NCBI RefSeq assembly: GCF_014651855.1 | Contig: NZ_BMXR01000006.1 | Location: 1 to 64,000 of the forward strand | Length of the DNA stretch: 64,000 nucleotides | Source: Saccharospirillum salsuginis | Lineage (GTDB): Bacteria > Pseudomonadota > Gammaproteobacteria > Pseudomonadales > Natronospirillaceae | Direction of reading: 5' to 3' | Shown: in pieces, positions 26,583 to 36,430 of the stretch | Layout: the number at the start of each line of letters is the position of its first letter | Position numbering within the stretch: position 1 is the stretch's first letter | Notes under the pieces: generated by a model | Told to the model about the DNA's origin: nothing | Databases searched by the model: none | The model's input: the letters and a program-made list of their open reading frames with translations, nothing else | Position numbers and translations under genes: made by a program

Positions 26583-28748
26583 TTACACCGCCTCCAGCTT
26601 CGCGTACTGCATCATCAGCCAACGCTCGTTGCCGTCGTCGAAGGCCACCTGTATCCGCGCCTGGGCGCCGCCGCCTTCGGCATTGACAATGATGCCCTCG
26701 CCGAACATCGGGTGACGCACGCGCTGGTTCAGATTAAAGCCGCCGGCGTCCATCGCCAGGTCTTCCTGTATACCGAAACTCACCGGGCGGCTGACGGTCG
26801 AACGCAGCCGGACTTCGCTGAGCAGTTCGGCCGGAATTTCCTTGACGAAACGCGACACCGAATTGAATTGTTCCGAGCCGTAGAGGCGCCGGCTTTCGGC
26901 GTAGGTGAGCGTCAGCTCCTTGCGCGCCCGGGTGATGCCGACATAGGCCAGGCGCCGTTCTTCCTGCAGGCCGCTGGCTTCGTCCATCGACATCTTGTGC
27001 GGGAACAGGCCTTCTTCCAGGCCGACCAGATAGACGTGATCGAATTCCAGGCCCTTGGCACTGTGCAGCGTCATCAGGTTCACGCTTTCCTCGAACTCGT
27101 CGGCCTGTCGGTCGCCGGCATCGAGTGAGGCTTCACCGAGGAACTGGGCGAGCATTTCAATGGGCGTGGCGGCTTCGTCGTCGCCGGCGAAACTCTGCGC
27201 GGCCGTGACCAGTTCCTGCAGGTTCTCGACCCGGGCGCGGCCTTTCTCGCCTTTCTCTTTTTCGTGGTGCTCGATCAGGCCGCTGACCTCGTTGACGATC
27301 TTCACCATTTCGCCCAGTTCTTCTTTTTCCTGAACCAGGCCTTCCAGGTCGGAAATCAGCAGCATGAAATCTTCGAGCGCGTTGGTGGCACGCTTGGCCA
27401 ATACCTTGTTCTCGATCGCGAACAGGGCGGACTGCCACAGCGAACAGCCCTGGTCGCGGGCGATGGTGCGCAGCGTCTCGATGGTTTTGTTGCCGATGCC
27501 GCGCGTCGGCACATTGATGATGCGTTCGATGGCGGCGTCGTCCTGGCGGTTGAGGATCAGCCGAAGATAAGCGACGCTGTTGCGGATTTCCATCCGCTCG
27601 TAGAAGCGTTGGCCGCCGTAAATCCGATAGGGGATCTGGCTGTGGATCAACGCTTCTTCCAACACCCGGCTCTGGGCGTTGGAACGGTACAGCAGCGCGA
27701 CCTCGTCGGCGTTGGTACCGCCTTCGATCAGACGGTTGATCTCGTCGGCGATGTAGCGGGCTTCATCCTGTTCGTTGAAGGCCGCGTACAGTCGAATCGG
27801 GTCGCCACGTTCGCCCTCGGTCCACAGGTTCTTGCCCAGGCGGGCCGGGTTCCGGGCGATTACGGCGTTGGCCGCGTCGAGAATGGTCGAGGTCGAGCGG
27901 TAGTTCTGTTCCAGGCGCACCACCTGGGTGCCGGCGTAGTCGTGGCCGAAGGTCTGGATGGTCTCGACTTTGGCGCCGCGCCAGCCGTAGATCGACTGGT
28001 CGTCGTCGCCGACGATGGTCAGGCTCAGGCGCTCGCCGGCCAGCACGCGCAACCAGGCGTACTGGATGGTGTTGATGTCCTGGAACTCGTCGACCAGCAA
28101 ATGGGTGAAGCGTTGCTGGTAGTGGGCCAGCAGCTCCGGGTTGTTCAACCAGAGTTCGTGCGCGCGCAGCAGCAGTTCGCCGAAGTCGACCAGGCCGCTG
28201 CGCTGGCAGACGGTCTCGTATTCGGTGTAGATGTCGCGCAGGGTTTCCTCGAACCAGTCGCCGTGGGTCTGGACATAGCGGGCGCGGCGCCCCTCGTCTT
28301 TCTGGCCGTTGATGAACCACTGCACCTGCTTGGGCTGGATGCGGTCGTCCTGGATGTTCATGTCGGCCAGCAGGCGTTTGATCAGCCGCAGCTGGTCGTC
28401 GCTGTCCATGACCTGGAAATTGTCGGGTAACTCCGCCAGCCGGCTGTGCGCCTTGAGCAACCGATGCGCCAGACCGTGAAAAGTACCGATCCACAGATGA
28501 TTGGCCGGGCCTTCAAGCAATTCTTCAACCCGGCCACGCATCTCGCGCGCCGCCTTATTGGTGAACGTCACGGCCAGAACGCTGTACGGCGATGCCAGGC
28601 CGGCGGCGATCAACCAGGCGATGCGGTGGGTCAGCACACGCGTCTTGCCACTGCCGGCGCCGGCGAGCACCAGCAAATGCTGGGCGTCGCTTTCGACCGC
28701 CTGGCGCTGTTCGGGGTTCAACTGGTCCAGAAGGGCGTTCAGGTTCAT
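26583..28748 (-). CDS. uvrD: DNA helicase II UvrD
   Basis: A 721-residue SF1A helicase, practically the same length as E. coli UvrD (720), used in nucleotide excision and mismatch repair. Visible motifs are Walker A AGAGSGKTRVLTHRIAWL, LLVDEFQDINTIQYAWLRVL, VGDDDQSIYGWRGAKVE, LEQNYRST, LMTLHSAKGLEFDHVYLVGL and RRLAYVGITRARKEL. The C-terminal NQRVRHPMFGEGIIVNAEG region is the RNAP-binding Tudor-like end. The ATG at 28748 (MNLNALLDQLNPEQRQAV) is chosen; a TTG 21 nt upstream is less likely. It shares an intergenic region with the divergent GGDEF-EAL gene. Confidence 0.97.
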   Translation of the reverse strand: MNLNALLDQLNPEQRQAVESDAQHLLVLAGAGSGKTRVLTHRIAWLIAAGLASPYSVLAVTFTNKAAREMRGRVEELLEGPANHLWIGTFHGLAHRLLKAHSRLAELPDNFQVMDSDDQLRLIKRLLADMNIQDDRIQPKQVQWFINGQKDEGRRARYVQTHGDWFEETLRDIYTEYETVCQRSGLVDFGELLLRAHELWLNNPELLAHYQQRFTHLLVDEFQDINTIQYAWLRVLAGERLSLTIVGDDDQSIYGWRGAKVETIQTFGHDYAGTQVVRLEQNYRSTSTILDAANAVIARNPARLGKNLWTEGERGDPIRLYAAFNEQDEARYIADEINRLIEGGTNADEVALLYRSNAQSRVLEEALIHSQIPYRIYGGQRFYERMEIRNSVAYLRLILNRQDDAAIERIINVPTRGIGNKTIETLRTIARDQGCSLWQSALFAIENKVLAKRATNALEDFMLLISDLEGLVQEKEELGEMVKIVNEVSGLIEHHEKEKGEKGRARVENLQELVTAAQSFAGDDEAATPIEMLAQFLGEASLDAGDRQADEFEESVNLMTLHSAKGLEFDHVYLVGLEEGLFPHKMSMDEASGLQEERRLAYVGITRARKELTLTYAESRRLYGSEQFNSVSRFVKEIPAELLSEVRLRSTVSRPVSFGIQEDLAMDAGGFNLNQRVRHPMFGEGIIVNAEGGGAQARIQVAFDDGNERWLMMQYAKLEAV

Positions 28749-28911
28749 GGGTGTCGCATCACTGTACAAAAAAACAGGGAAAGTGTATCAGAACCCTTCG
28801 CCGATGTTGATGAGCCGGGTACGGCTACTTTATCTTGAACGGCGGTTCAACAATCCGTGCAGAATAGTGCATCTGCACTATACTGGCGGGAGTATCACGA
28901 CGGATTGAGCG

Positions 28912-31650
28912 ATGCACCAACCCCAGGACACCCTGCGACATCTCCGGAACGTCTATCTGCTGCGCTACAGCCGTCTGCTGTGGGTCGCTTCGGCTATTCT
29001 CGGCGTGCTCTGCCTGGCCTCCCAGAATCTGAACCTGGGAATGCTGGTCGGGCGCTCGGTGTTGCTGGTGATGTTGGCCGGTGCCGGGCTGATGCTGGTG
29101 TCGCTGGGTCGGGAGCATCTGGACACTCACCCGGGCTGGAATCCGGCGGTCTGGGTTGGCGGTCTGGCGGTGTTGCATGCGCTGGTCTGGGGCTTTCAGG
29201 CCCGCATGGGCGGGGTGTGTCTGACCCTGGCCATCGCCTTCGCCGGGTTGGCCGGTGTCGCCTTTTTCACCCATTGGCGTCTCTTTTTGATGAGCTGGCT
29301 CCCGGTCGCCGGGATGCCGTTCCTGTTCGACGGGCCGGTCACCAACGCCGAACTGCTGCAGGTGCATGTCCCGTTGATGGCCGTGGTTGTGGTCGGCATC
29401 TGGCAGGGGCATCGCATGTCGATGCGGATGCTGGAAAACACCCTGGAAAGCCGGCATTTGAGCGAACTGCTGGCCCGCCATCGCGATCAACTCGAAGACA
29501 CCGTCACCCGGCGCACGACCGAGCTGGAACAAAGCAACGACCGGCTCAACAACGAAGTCGAACTGCGCAAGCAGATCAACCAGTCGCTGGTAAAAAGCGA
29601 AGAACAGATGAACATGGCGATGGCCGCCAGCGGCATCGGCTTTTGGGACTGGGACATCGCCAACCGCCGCGTCTATCACTCCGACAAGCAGAAGTTCTTT
29701 GGCCACGCCACCGATGATGCCGACTACATCGACCTTGAATCCCGGGTCTATGAAGCCGATCGGCCGCGCGTGCGTCGTGCGCTGATGCTGCACCTGAAAG
29801 ACCGAACCCGCTACTACCACGCCCGCTACCGCATCCGCCACGACGATGTCGACGGCTATAAATGGCTCGAGGACAGTGGCAAGGTGATCGAGCGGGATGC
29901 CCGCGGCCGGCCGATGCGCATGGTCGGTACCCGGCGCGACATCACCGACGACATGCGCAAGCAGGAAGAGCTGCGGCTGTCGTCTTCGTTGTTCAACAAC
30001 AGCCCGGACGGCGTCTTCGTGCTCGACAGCGACCAGCGGCTGCGCACTTGCAACCGGATGTTCAGCCAGATGTTCCATCAGCAGAAGGGCCAGATCATCG
30101 GTTTGCCGCTGTTCCAGGTCATCCCCACGGAGCAACAGTCGCGCATCGCCCAGGGCATGGTGAACAACGGTCGCTGGCAGGGCGACATCGTCGCGCTGCG
30201 CAAGGGTCATCAACGGTTCCCGATGAGCCTGACGCTGACCGCGATTCGCGACACCGACGGTCGGATCAGCCACTACCTCGGCATCGGCCGCGACCTGACC
30301 GACCAGCGCCGCAGTGCCCTGCAGCTCGATTATTTGAACAACTACGACAAGCTGACCGGCCTGGTCAATCGGAGTTACTTCCACCGCCTGATCAAACAGT
30401 TCGAAGAGCACGAACCCCTGCTGCGCGACCACTATGCCATCGCCGTGCTCAACCTGGACCGCTTCAAGACCGTCAACGACAGCCTGGGCCAGGACGTCGG
30501 CGACCAATTGCTGAAAGACGTCGCCGCTCGCCTGAACAACCTGAACGACCCGGTGCGCCAGGTCGCGCGTCTCGGCGGCGACGAATTCGCGCTTTACATC
30601 GACTACGAAGGCGACCGGCAGGCACTGGACGAAGTGCTCGCCCTGGCGCTGGAAGAAGTCAGCCGCCCGAGCCTGATCGACGACCACGAATTGATCGTCA
30701 CCGCCAGCATCGGCGCCTGTATCGTCCACCACGACAACCTGCGCCAGCTCCTGAACCAGGCCATCAGCGCGATGAACCAGGCCCGGTTGCAGGGCGGCAA
30801 TAACGTCCAGTTTTATCGCCAGTTGTTGCCGAACCAGCCGGAACAGCGCCAGAACCTGGAAGACAGCCTGAAACACGCCGTCGACAACGGCGATCTGACC
30901 ATCAACTACCAACCCAAACTCAACCTCGCCACCGGTCTGATCGATTCGGTCGAGGCGCTGGTGCGCTGGCATCACCCGGAACAGGGGCCAATCGCACCGG
31001 AGGACTTCCTGCCGCTGGCCGAGGAAACCGGCCTGATCAACCGCATCAGCGACCAGGTGCTGCAACGGGCCTGTCGCGACGCGGCGAATTGGCGTAACCA
31101 GGGGCTGGGCGACATTTCGGTATCCGTGAACCTCTCCGGTCAGCAGGTCTTCCGAGACGACCTCTACGATCGCGTGGCCGGCGCCCTCGAACACAGCGGG
31201 CTGCCTGCCGAATACCTGGAACTGGAAGTCACCGAAAGTGTCCTGATGGAAGACGCCGCCCACGCCCAGGACTTCCTCAACCAGTTGCGGTCACTGGGCG
31301 TGCAACTGGCGCTGGACGACTTCGGCACTGGCTATTCCTCGCTCAGCTATCTGAAACGACTGCCGATCGACACCCTGAAGATCGACCGTTCCTTCCTGCG
31401 CGAAGTCAACGACGGCGGTGCCAGCCAGGTCATCGAGGCGATTATGGCGATGGCCGAAAGCCTGAAGATGTCCGTCGTGGCCGAAGGCGTCGAAACCCGC
31501 GAGCAACTCGGCTACCTGAAAAAACGGGGCTGCGACTACGCCCAGGGTTTCCTGATCAGCCGCCCGTTGCCGGCCCACGAGATCCTGCCGCTGATCCGTC
31601 ACTCCAACCTGCGCCTGTTCGGGGAAGCCCAACCGGATCAATTGCATTAA
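28912..31650 (+). CDS. Membrane PAS-PAS-GGDEF-EAL protein
   Basis: A 912-residue protein. Several N-terminal hydrophobic segments (about 20-175) form a MASE-like membrane sensor, followed by a coiled coil (about 180-240), two PAS domains (about 235-350 and 355-475), GGDEF (about 480-640) and EAL (about 650-900). The cyclase motif LGGDEFALYI is intact, and so are the phosphodiesterase motifs VEALVRWHHPEQG, ALDDFGTGYSSLSYL, KIDRSFL and AEGVETREQ. Either or both activities are possible; in tandem proteins with intact sites the EAL activity often dominates. It is divergent from uvrD and ends at a palindromic repeat. Confidence 0.93.
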   Translation: MHQPQDTLRHLRNVYLLRYSRLLWVASAILGVLCLASQNLNLGMLVGRSVLLVMLAGAGLMLVSLGREHLDTHPGWNPAVWVGGLAVLHALVWGFQARMGGVCLTLAIAFAGLAGVAFFTHWRLFLMSWLPVAGMPFLFDGPVTNAELLQVHVPLMAVVVVGIWQGHRMSMRMLENTLESRHLSELLARHRDQLEDTVTRRTTELEQSNDRLNNEVELRKQINQSLVKSEEQMNMAMAASGIGFWDWDIANRRVYHSDKQKFFGHATDDADYIDLESRVYEADRPRVRRALMLHLKDRTRYYHARYRIRHDDVDGYKWLEDSGKVIERDARGRPMRMVGTRRDITDDMRKQEELRLSSSLFNNSPDGVFVLDSDQRLRTCNRMFSQMFHQQKGQIIGLPLFQVIPTEQQSRIAQGMVNNGRWQGDIVALRKGHQRFPMSLTLTAIRDTDGRISHYLGIGRDLTDQRRSALQLDYLNNYDKLTGLVNRSYFHRLIKQFEEHEPLLRDHYAIAVLNLDRFKTVNDSLGQDVGDQLLKDVAARLNNLNDPVRQVARLGGDEFALYIDYEGDRQALDEVLALALEEVSRPSLIDDHELIVTASIGACIVHHDNLRQLLNQAISAMNQARLQGGNNVQFYRQLLPNQPEQRQNLEDSLKHAVDNGDLTINYQPKLNLATGLIDSVEALVRWHHPEQGPIAPEDFLPLAEETGLINRISDQVLQRACRDAANWRNQGLGDISVSVNLSGQQVFRDDLYDRVAGALEHSGLPAEYLELEVTESVLMEDAAHAQDFLNQLRSLGVQLALDDFGTGYSSLSYLKRLPIDTLKIDRSFLREVNDGGASQVIEAIMAMAESLKMSVVAEGVETREQLGYLKKRGCDYAQGFLISRPLPAHEILPLIRHSNLRLFGEAQPDQLH

Positions 31651-31655
31651 CCACA

Positions 31656-31758
31656 CTGTAGGAGCCATGGTCCGCACTCGGCTCCGTGCGCGAAGGCTTA
31701 AAGGGCCACAGCCGAAATTGTCGCGCACTGAGCCGCGTGCCGACCGTGGCTCCTACAG
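31656..31758. repeat. Dispersed palindromic repeat, CTGTAGGAGC type
   Basis: 38-nt arms (31656-31693 and 31721-31758) begin CTGTAGGAGCCATGG and end CTCCTACAG, with 34 of 38 positions complementary, around 27 nt. It lies directly after the GGDEF-EAL gene and probably ends its transcript. A perfect-arm relative is at 46036-46104. The GTAGGAGC ends recall the REP elements of pseudomonads. Confidence 0.85.
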
Positions 31759-31979
31759 GTCAGGCACGCATTCTGCATATAAGTTCTAACGTTAGACCGA
31801 ATTCCAGGGGTTGTTGGCAAATCGCGGTGCTGTTTCACAGATTTGCCACAACAGCCGCCTAGAATGCAGTCGTGATACCGGGAAGGCGCGCTGTATCGGC
31901 CCAAAAGGCCGCCCCGAGGCGCTTCCCATGCAAGAAAAATAAGAAACGGCAGTCGCCATTGAAAAGGAGCTGAACTCTT

Positions 31980-32171
31980 ATGTCTGTGAATCTTTTTGAC
32001 CTGGAACTGGCCAACATCGAGGATAACCAACTGCACAAGCCGGCCGAAGCCAGCGAAACGAAACGCACGACGAACCACCGTAGACTGGCGGCCCGGCGGG
32101 CCATCGAGGATCACCTCGAGCAGCAACGCCTGCGCCAGGAGCTCGACGATCTGGACCTGGAGTTGTTCTAA
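31980..32171 (+). CDS. Small basic/acidic protein, PA3496-like
   Basis: A 63-residue protein with GGAG 12 nt before its ATG. The C-terminal half, RRLAARRAIEDHLEQQRLRQ, followed by an acidic tail, resembles the PA3496 family of small putative envelope-integrity proteins, which carry an RRxIExxLExRRLRxEL helix. No signal peptide or TM segment is seen. It is followed 13 nt later by a strong terminator, so it is a single-gene unit with a long upstream region (31759-31979) that must hold its promoter. Confidence 0.7.
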   Translation: MSVNLFDLELANIEDNQLHKPAEASETKRTTNHRRLAARRAIEDHLEQQRLRQELDDLDLELF

Positions 32172-32184
32172 AAAGCGATCCCGC

Positions 32185-32219
32185 ACGGCCCGGACCCGAT
32201 TGGGCCGGGCCGTTGTTCC
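32185..32219 (+). terminator. Intrinsic terminator after the small gene
   Basis: ACGGCCCGG and CCGGGCCGT pair over 9 bp around an 11-nt loop that itself holds CCC/GGG, followed by TTGTTCCCTCC. The T-run is imperfect but the stem is very strong. The remaining gap to 32463 shows no gene, only a weak CTGGCA/TGCCAG hairpin near the end of the converging LOV gene. Confidence 0.7.
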
Positions 32220-32463
32220 CTCCCCCGCCTGCTCTCTTTCCCCACTGTTACACAACCTCACACCCGGTGTTACCAACCGTTACCGGTCACATCGCGTGGT
32301 CGTTATTGGGCTTGAACCTGAAGCCGGATGTCGGCCAGAGAGGCGGACATGATCGACACCTTTTTCAACTGCCCGCACCAAGCTAACGGCAAGGCGTCAT
32401 TGGATGGTGCGGATCGGGCATCAATCGCACCGTTATCTGGCATTCAGGGTTTGCCAGGGTCAT

Positions 32464-34605
32464 TCAGGGGCGGGAAGCGTTCAGATCGAAGGCATCGCTG
32501 ATGATCTGGCGCAGTTCGTCGTCGTCCCAGGGCTTGGTCAGAAACTTGTAGATGGCACCCTGGTTGATGGCGTCGGTGACGGATTGGAGGTCGGTGTACC
32601 CGGACAGAATGATGCGCACGGTTTCCGGATAGAGCGATTTGACCCGTTTGAAAAACTCGGTGCCGCTCATTTCCGGCATGCGCTGGTCGGACAGGATCAC
32701 CTGCACATCCACCTGGGCCAGCATGCGGAAGGCATCGTCCGCCTTGTTCGCGAGCAGGACCTGATAGCCCTCTCCCCTCAATGCGCGGGATAAAGACTTC
32801 AGAATGAATTCGTCGTCGTCGAGGATCAGCAGACAGCGTGAGTTGTCCGGTGTGACCGAGGCGTCGTTTTCAGCCTGCCAGCGCGTACGGTCCAGATAGG
32901 TGATCAGGTCGGGCAACGGTAAGGCACGACTGTGCAGGAAGCCCTGAATCTCGTCGCACCCTTCGCGCTTCAGGAACGCGGACTGGGATTCGGTCTCCAC
33001 GCCTTCGGCGGTGACACTCAACTTCAGTAAATGCGCCATCGAGATAATGGCCCGTACGATGGCCGCATCGTTCTGGTCACTGATCAGGTCCTGGACAAAG
33101 GAGCGGTCGATTTTGACCTTGTGAATCGGCAGGCTTTTCAGGTAATTCAAACTGGAAAACCCGGTACCGAAATCGTCCAGCGACAATCGAAAGCCGGCGT
33201 CGCGCATTTCATTCAGCAACGTGAGCGCGCGGTCGTGATGACCGAACATCACGCTTTCGAGAATTTCCAGTTCGAACTGGTCGCACCGAAGACCATTTTC
33301 GGTAATGGTCCGGACCATGTGTTTGACCAGTTGGTTGTCCTTGAACAGCACCGGCGACAGGTTCAGGGAAATGGGCAGATTGTGGTCCAGTTTGAGCAGT
33401 TGCCGGCGCGCATCGCACGCGGTTTGCAAAACCCAGTCGCTGAGTGCGGCGATCTGACCGGTCGATTCGGCCAGTGGAATGAAATCGCCGGGAGAGACCA
33501 TGCCCAGTTCCGGATGGCGCCAGCGAATCAGGGCTTCGAGCCCGGTTACCCGACCGGTGGTCAGGCTCAGTTGAGGCTGGTAGTGCAATTCGAAATCGCC
33601 GGAATCCAGGGCGTTTTGCAAGTCACTGCGCAGCCGCAGGGAATGGGACACTTCCCGGTTCAGGTCATCGGTGTACCAGTGGTAGATATTGCGCCCGGCT
33701 TGTTTGGCCTGGTACATGGCGAGATCGGCCTGTCGCACCAGTTTCATCGGGTCCTCGTCTTCGTCCTGATTAACCGCGATGCCGATGCTCGCGGTCAGGT
33801 GGTAGGACGTTGATTCGATCCAGTACGGTTGGGCGATGCTGGTCAACAACTTTTCGGAAATGGGAACGATGTCGTCGTGATGCGCCAGATCCGGCAGCAG
33901 CACCACGAATTCGTCGGCCGCCAGACGGGCCACGGTATCGCCCGGCCGCAGCACCTGCTCGATTCGCCGGCCGACCTCGATCAACACCTGGTCGCCGCTC
34001 AGGTGTCCCAGGGTGTCGTTGATCGCCTTGAAGCCGTCCAGGTCGATGTAGAGCACCGCCAAAGTGCGTTGATACCGGTGGGCGATCTGCATGCCCTGTC
34101 GGATACGATCCTCCAGCAGAGACCGGTTGGGCAGGTTGGTCAGTACGTCGTGGCTGGCGTTGTAGGCCAGGGTGTGCTCGTAGCGTCGCTGTTCCGAGAT
34201 GTCATTGACGATGCCGATGAAATGGGTGACCTCTCCCTGTTCGTCCGGCACCGGGGAAATGTAGAGATCGTTCCAGAAGGCGGTGCCGTCCTTGCGGTAG
34301 TTCTTCAGGACCAGGCTGGTCTCGACGCGCTGTTCGATCGCTTCCGCAAGCTGGCGTACGGAAGAGGAACCGGTGTCCGGTCCTTGCAGAAAACGGCAAT
34401 TCCGACCCAGAACTTCGTCCAGCGTATAGCCGGTGATGCGCTCGAAAGCCGGGTTGGCGTAGATGATCGGAATATCGTCCTGGCGGACGTCGCAAATCAG
34501 CACGCCATTGCGTGTCGATGCCAAGCTGCGCTCCAGCAACCGCAATCGCTCGCTGTCGACCTCTTGAACCGCGGGCCCGGATCTTAGGGCATCATCGCCT
34601 GGCAT
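32464..34605 (-). CDS. LOV-GGDEF-EAL-REC protein, putative blue-light c-di-GMP regulator
   Basis: 713 residues. The N-terminal PAS domain (about 25-140) carries the LOV signature GRNCRFLQGPDT with the photoactive Cys at 70. N102 (LKNYRKDG) and N112 (FWNDLY) fall exactly at the spacing of the flavin-binding Asn pair of phototropin LOV2. The usual Gln at the next contact (FIGVQ) is Val133 here (FIGIVNDIS). GGDEF (about 145-310) is degenerate (LAADEF), so it is probably not a cyclase. EAL (about 325-575) is intact (LEALIRWRHPE, LDDFGTGFSSLNYL). The C-terminal receiver (about 590-705) has Asp in VILSDQRMPEMSG and ends FLTKPW. It is probably a phosphodiesterase controlled by light or redox and phosphorylation. 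A REC-PAS protein encoded at 36431 has the same receiver type. Confidence 0.9.
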   Translation of the reverse strand: MPGDDALRSGPAVQEVDSERLRLLERSLASTRNGVLICDVRQDDIPIIYANPAFERITGYTLDEVLGRNCRFLQGPDTGSSSVRQLAEAIEQRVETSLVLKNYRKDGTAFWNDLYISPVPDEQGEVTHFIGIVNDISEQRRYEHTLAYNASHDVLTNLPNRSLLEDRIRQGMQIAHRYQRTLAVLYIDLDGFKAINDTLGHLSGDQVLIEVGRRIEQVLRPGDTVARLAADEFVVLLPDLAHHDDIVPISEKLLTSIAQPYWIESTSYHLTASIGIAVNQDEDEDPMKLVRQADLAMYQAKQAGRNIYHWYTDDLNREVSHSLRLRSDLQNALDSGDFELHYQPQLSLTTGRVTGLEALIRWRHPELGMVSPGDFIPLAESTGQIAALSDWVLQTACDARRQLLKLDHNLPISLNLSPVLFKDNQLVKHMVRTITENGLRCDQFELEILESVMFGHHDRALTLLNEMRDAGFRLSLDDFGTGFSSLNYLKSLPIHKVKIDRSFVQDLISDQNDAAIVRAIISMAHLLKLSVTAEGVETESQSAFLKREGCDEIQGFLHSRALPLPDLITYLDRTRWQAENDASVTPDNSRCLLILDDDEFILKSLSRALRGEGYQVLLANKADDAFRMLAQVDVQVILSDQRMPEMSGTEFFKRVKSLYPETVRIILSGYTDLQSVTDAINQGAIYKFLTKPWDDDELRQIISDAFDLNASRP

Positions 34606-34929
34606 CAGTTGGCCTGTCGTTCGCCGGTAACGAAGCGAACATCAATGGAGCGTGTGACAAAATTCCTTTGACTCACCATAGACACCTCTTGGCAAAAGAG
34701 AGCCGGCCGACGCCATCAATTCCGTTTGGGGCGATCCGTCCGGCGCGTCCGGCGGACGCGTTTTCCGATCAATCGTTTAGTAATGTGATGGACTTCAAGT
34801 TTTGGTCGCTCCGTGGATGCTGTCAAGCCGGGAACCATGCGTTCCCCATATCGGGGCGAAACCGTTCTTGGACCGTCAATGAATCGTTGTTGTCGGTGAA
34901 TCCTGAACGAGCGATAACGTTCAAAACCG
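34606..34929. other. Gap between LOV gene and histidine kinase gene
   Basis: Both flanking genes read leftward. I see no gene here. It should hold the LOV gene promoter. A GCGTCC-GGC-GGACGC hairpin (about 34757-34771) lies downstream of the kinase stop and could slow or end that transcript, but no T-run follows. Confidence 0.5.
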
Positions 34930-36132
34930 TCAATTCGCAGGCGAACGGTTCGGTTGTGTAATCGGCAGCCAGACACGAAAGCAACTGCCGTGGCCGATTT
35001 CGCTGTCCACTTCGATGCGCCCGTGATGACGCTGGACGATAGTATAGCTCAGGGACAAGCCGAGCCCCGTACCTTTACCGACGTGTTTGGTGGTGAAGAA
35101 AGGCTCGAAGATGCGTTGACGATGGGATTCGTCGATGCCCCGGCCGTCGTCCTCGACCTCCAGCCACACCCAGCCGTTGGTCTGACCCAGGCGAAGCCAG
35201 ATGGTGCCCTGCTCCTCGATCGCATGGGCGGCGTTGACCAGGAGGTTCATGATCACCTGTTTGATCTGGCCCGGGTTGCACTCCACCGGCGGGACCTCGG
35301 CGAAGTCCTGATGCAGCGTGCATTTGTATTTCAGTTCGTTGGTGACCAGGCGCAGCGTCGAGGTAATGGCCTGTTCGAGCCGGGTGGGGGTGAAGCGTCC
35401 ATCGTCCGAATGGGAGAAGTCCTTCAGCGCCGCAATGATGTCGCGCACGCGGTTGGCGCCCTCGATGGACTCGACGATGCAGTCCTCGATATCGGTCTTG
35501 ATGTAGTCGTAATCCAGCTTGTCGCGCATCCGGCGCAATTCATCGAGTGACTCGACCTGATCGATCTTGTTCGCCAGTTCGATCAAATCCGAGGTGTAAT
35601 CCGACAGGGAATTCAGGTTCGAGCAGATGTAACCGATCGGGTTGTTGATCTCGTGCGCCACCCCGGCCGCCAGTTGACCGACCGCGGCCATCTTGTCGGA
35701 TTGGATCAGGTTGCGGTCCTGTTCGGTCAGCGGGCGGCTGTTCACCGCGCTGCGATCACGCCTCTGGTTGAGCAGCCCGATCAGGGATTGGATGGGCACC
35801 GTGGTGTTCTCGTTCGCACTGGCATTGAGCAATAAAACGACGGAATAGCGATCCCCGGACAGGGTTGTGATCGGAAAAACCACCAGGCTGTGATCCGCCG
35901 AGTCGAGCGACACCAGGCTGGCTTCAACCTCGTTCTGTTGCCAGAGTGAATCCAGGGTTTCACTGGCGCGGGCCGAACCGGGAATGGGCAGCTCGCTGAG
36001 CGGCAAGCCGAGCCGTTCGTTCCAGGGACCCGGAAAATGGTGTTCCAGCGCCGGGCTGACGTAGCTGACGGTCCGATCGGCATCGACAATCAGCAACGGC
36101 AGGGAATCGGAATAGCGCCAGGTTTCCAGCAT
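34930..36132 (-). CDS. Soluble sensor histidine kinase with PAS-like N-terminus
   Basis: 400 residues. An N-terminal PAS-like region (about 1-115: LPLLIVDADRTVSYVSPALE) is followed by HisKA with His in AAGVAHEINNPIGYICSNL and HATPase_c with NLLVNAAHAI, EDDGRGIDESH and GKGTGLGLSLSY. The H box belongs to the AxGVAHEINNP group that often pairs with receiver-only partners. The ATG at 36132 has AGGAAG 7 nt upstream; the longer open frame reads poorly. It is divergent from the REC-PAS and REC-HD genes at 36431-38593, which are its likely targets. No TM segment is present. Confidence 0.9.
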   Translation of the reverse strand: MLETWRYSDSLPLLIVDADRTVSYVSPALEHHFPGPWNERLGLPLSELPIPGSARASETLDSLWQQNEVEASLVSLDSADHSLVVFPITTLSGDRYSVVLLLNASANENTTVPIQSLIGLLNQRRDRSAVNSRPLTEQDRNLIQSDKMAAVGQLAAGVAHEINNPIGYICSNLNSLSDYTSDLIELANKIDQVESLDELRRMRDKLDYDYIKTDIEDCIVESIEGANRVRDIIAALKDFSHSDDGRFTPTRLEQAITSTLRLVTNELKYKCTLHQDFAEVPPVECNPGQIKQVIMNLLVNAAHAIEEQGTIWLRLGQTNGWVWLEVEDDGRGIDESHRQRIFEPFFTTKHVGKGTGLGLSLSYTIVQRHHGRIEVDSEIGHGSCFRVWLPITQPNRSPAN

Positions 36133-36307
36133 CTGCAGACTTCCTTCCCGGCCGGACGGTCCGGTGAGTTTGGGTACAAGGTTAATTCGGGTATAGCAAA
36201 GCCCGTCAGTCCCCGCAACTCGTTGGCTCGAATTCACGCCAAAGCGGACACACTCGACACTTTTTACACGAAACCGGCGGTCATTTGTTGGCACCGACTG
36301 TGCAAGC

Positions 36308-36336
36308 CCTGAAATTGAACTAAGCTTCATTTCAGG
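36308..36336. promoter_or_regulatory. Inverted repeat in divergent control region
   Basis: CCTGAAAT (36308-36315) and ATTTCAGG (36329-36336) are exact inverted copies with 13 nt between them, in the 298-nt space between the divergent histidine kinase and response-regulator genes. It could be an operator for both directions. The rest of this space holds no gene. Confidence 0.4.
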
Positions 36337-36430
36337 TACGCACAACCGGTTTTATGTGAATGATCACCGGCCAGACCGGGTAAATTTTTCCGGGAATAAT
36401 TTTCAGCCGTCGGGCGAATGAGGAAGACCG

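Noticed and set aside
28825..31263. Long minus-strand open frame of 812 codons opposite the GGDEF-EAL gene
   Set aside because: It is the antisense of a protein with clear GGDEF and EAL motifs; its translation is rich in His, Gln and Val with no domain. The same holds for long antisense frames at 18319-19881, 40085-41938, 42148-43701 and 55669-56931.
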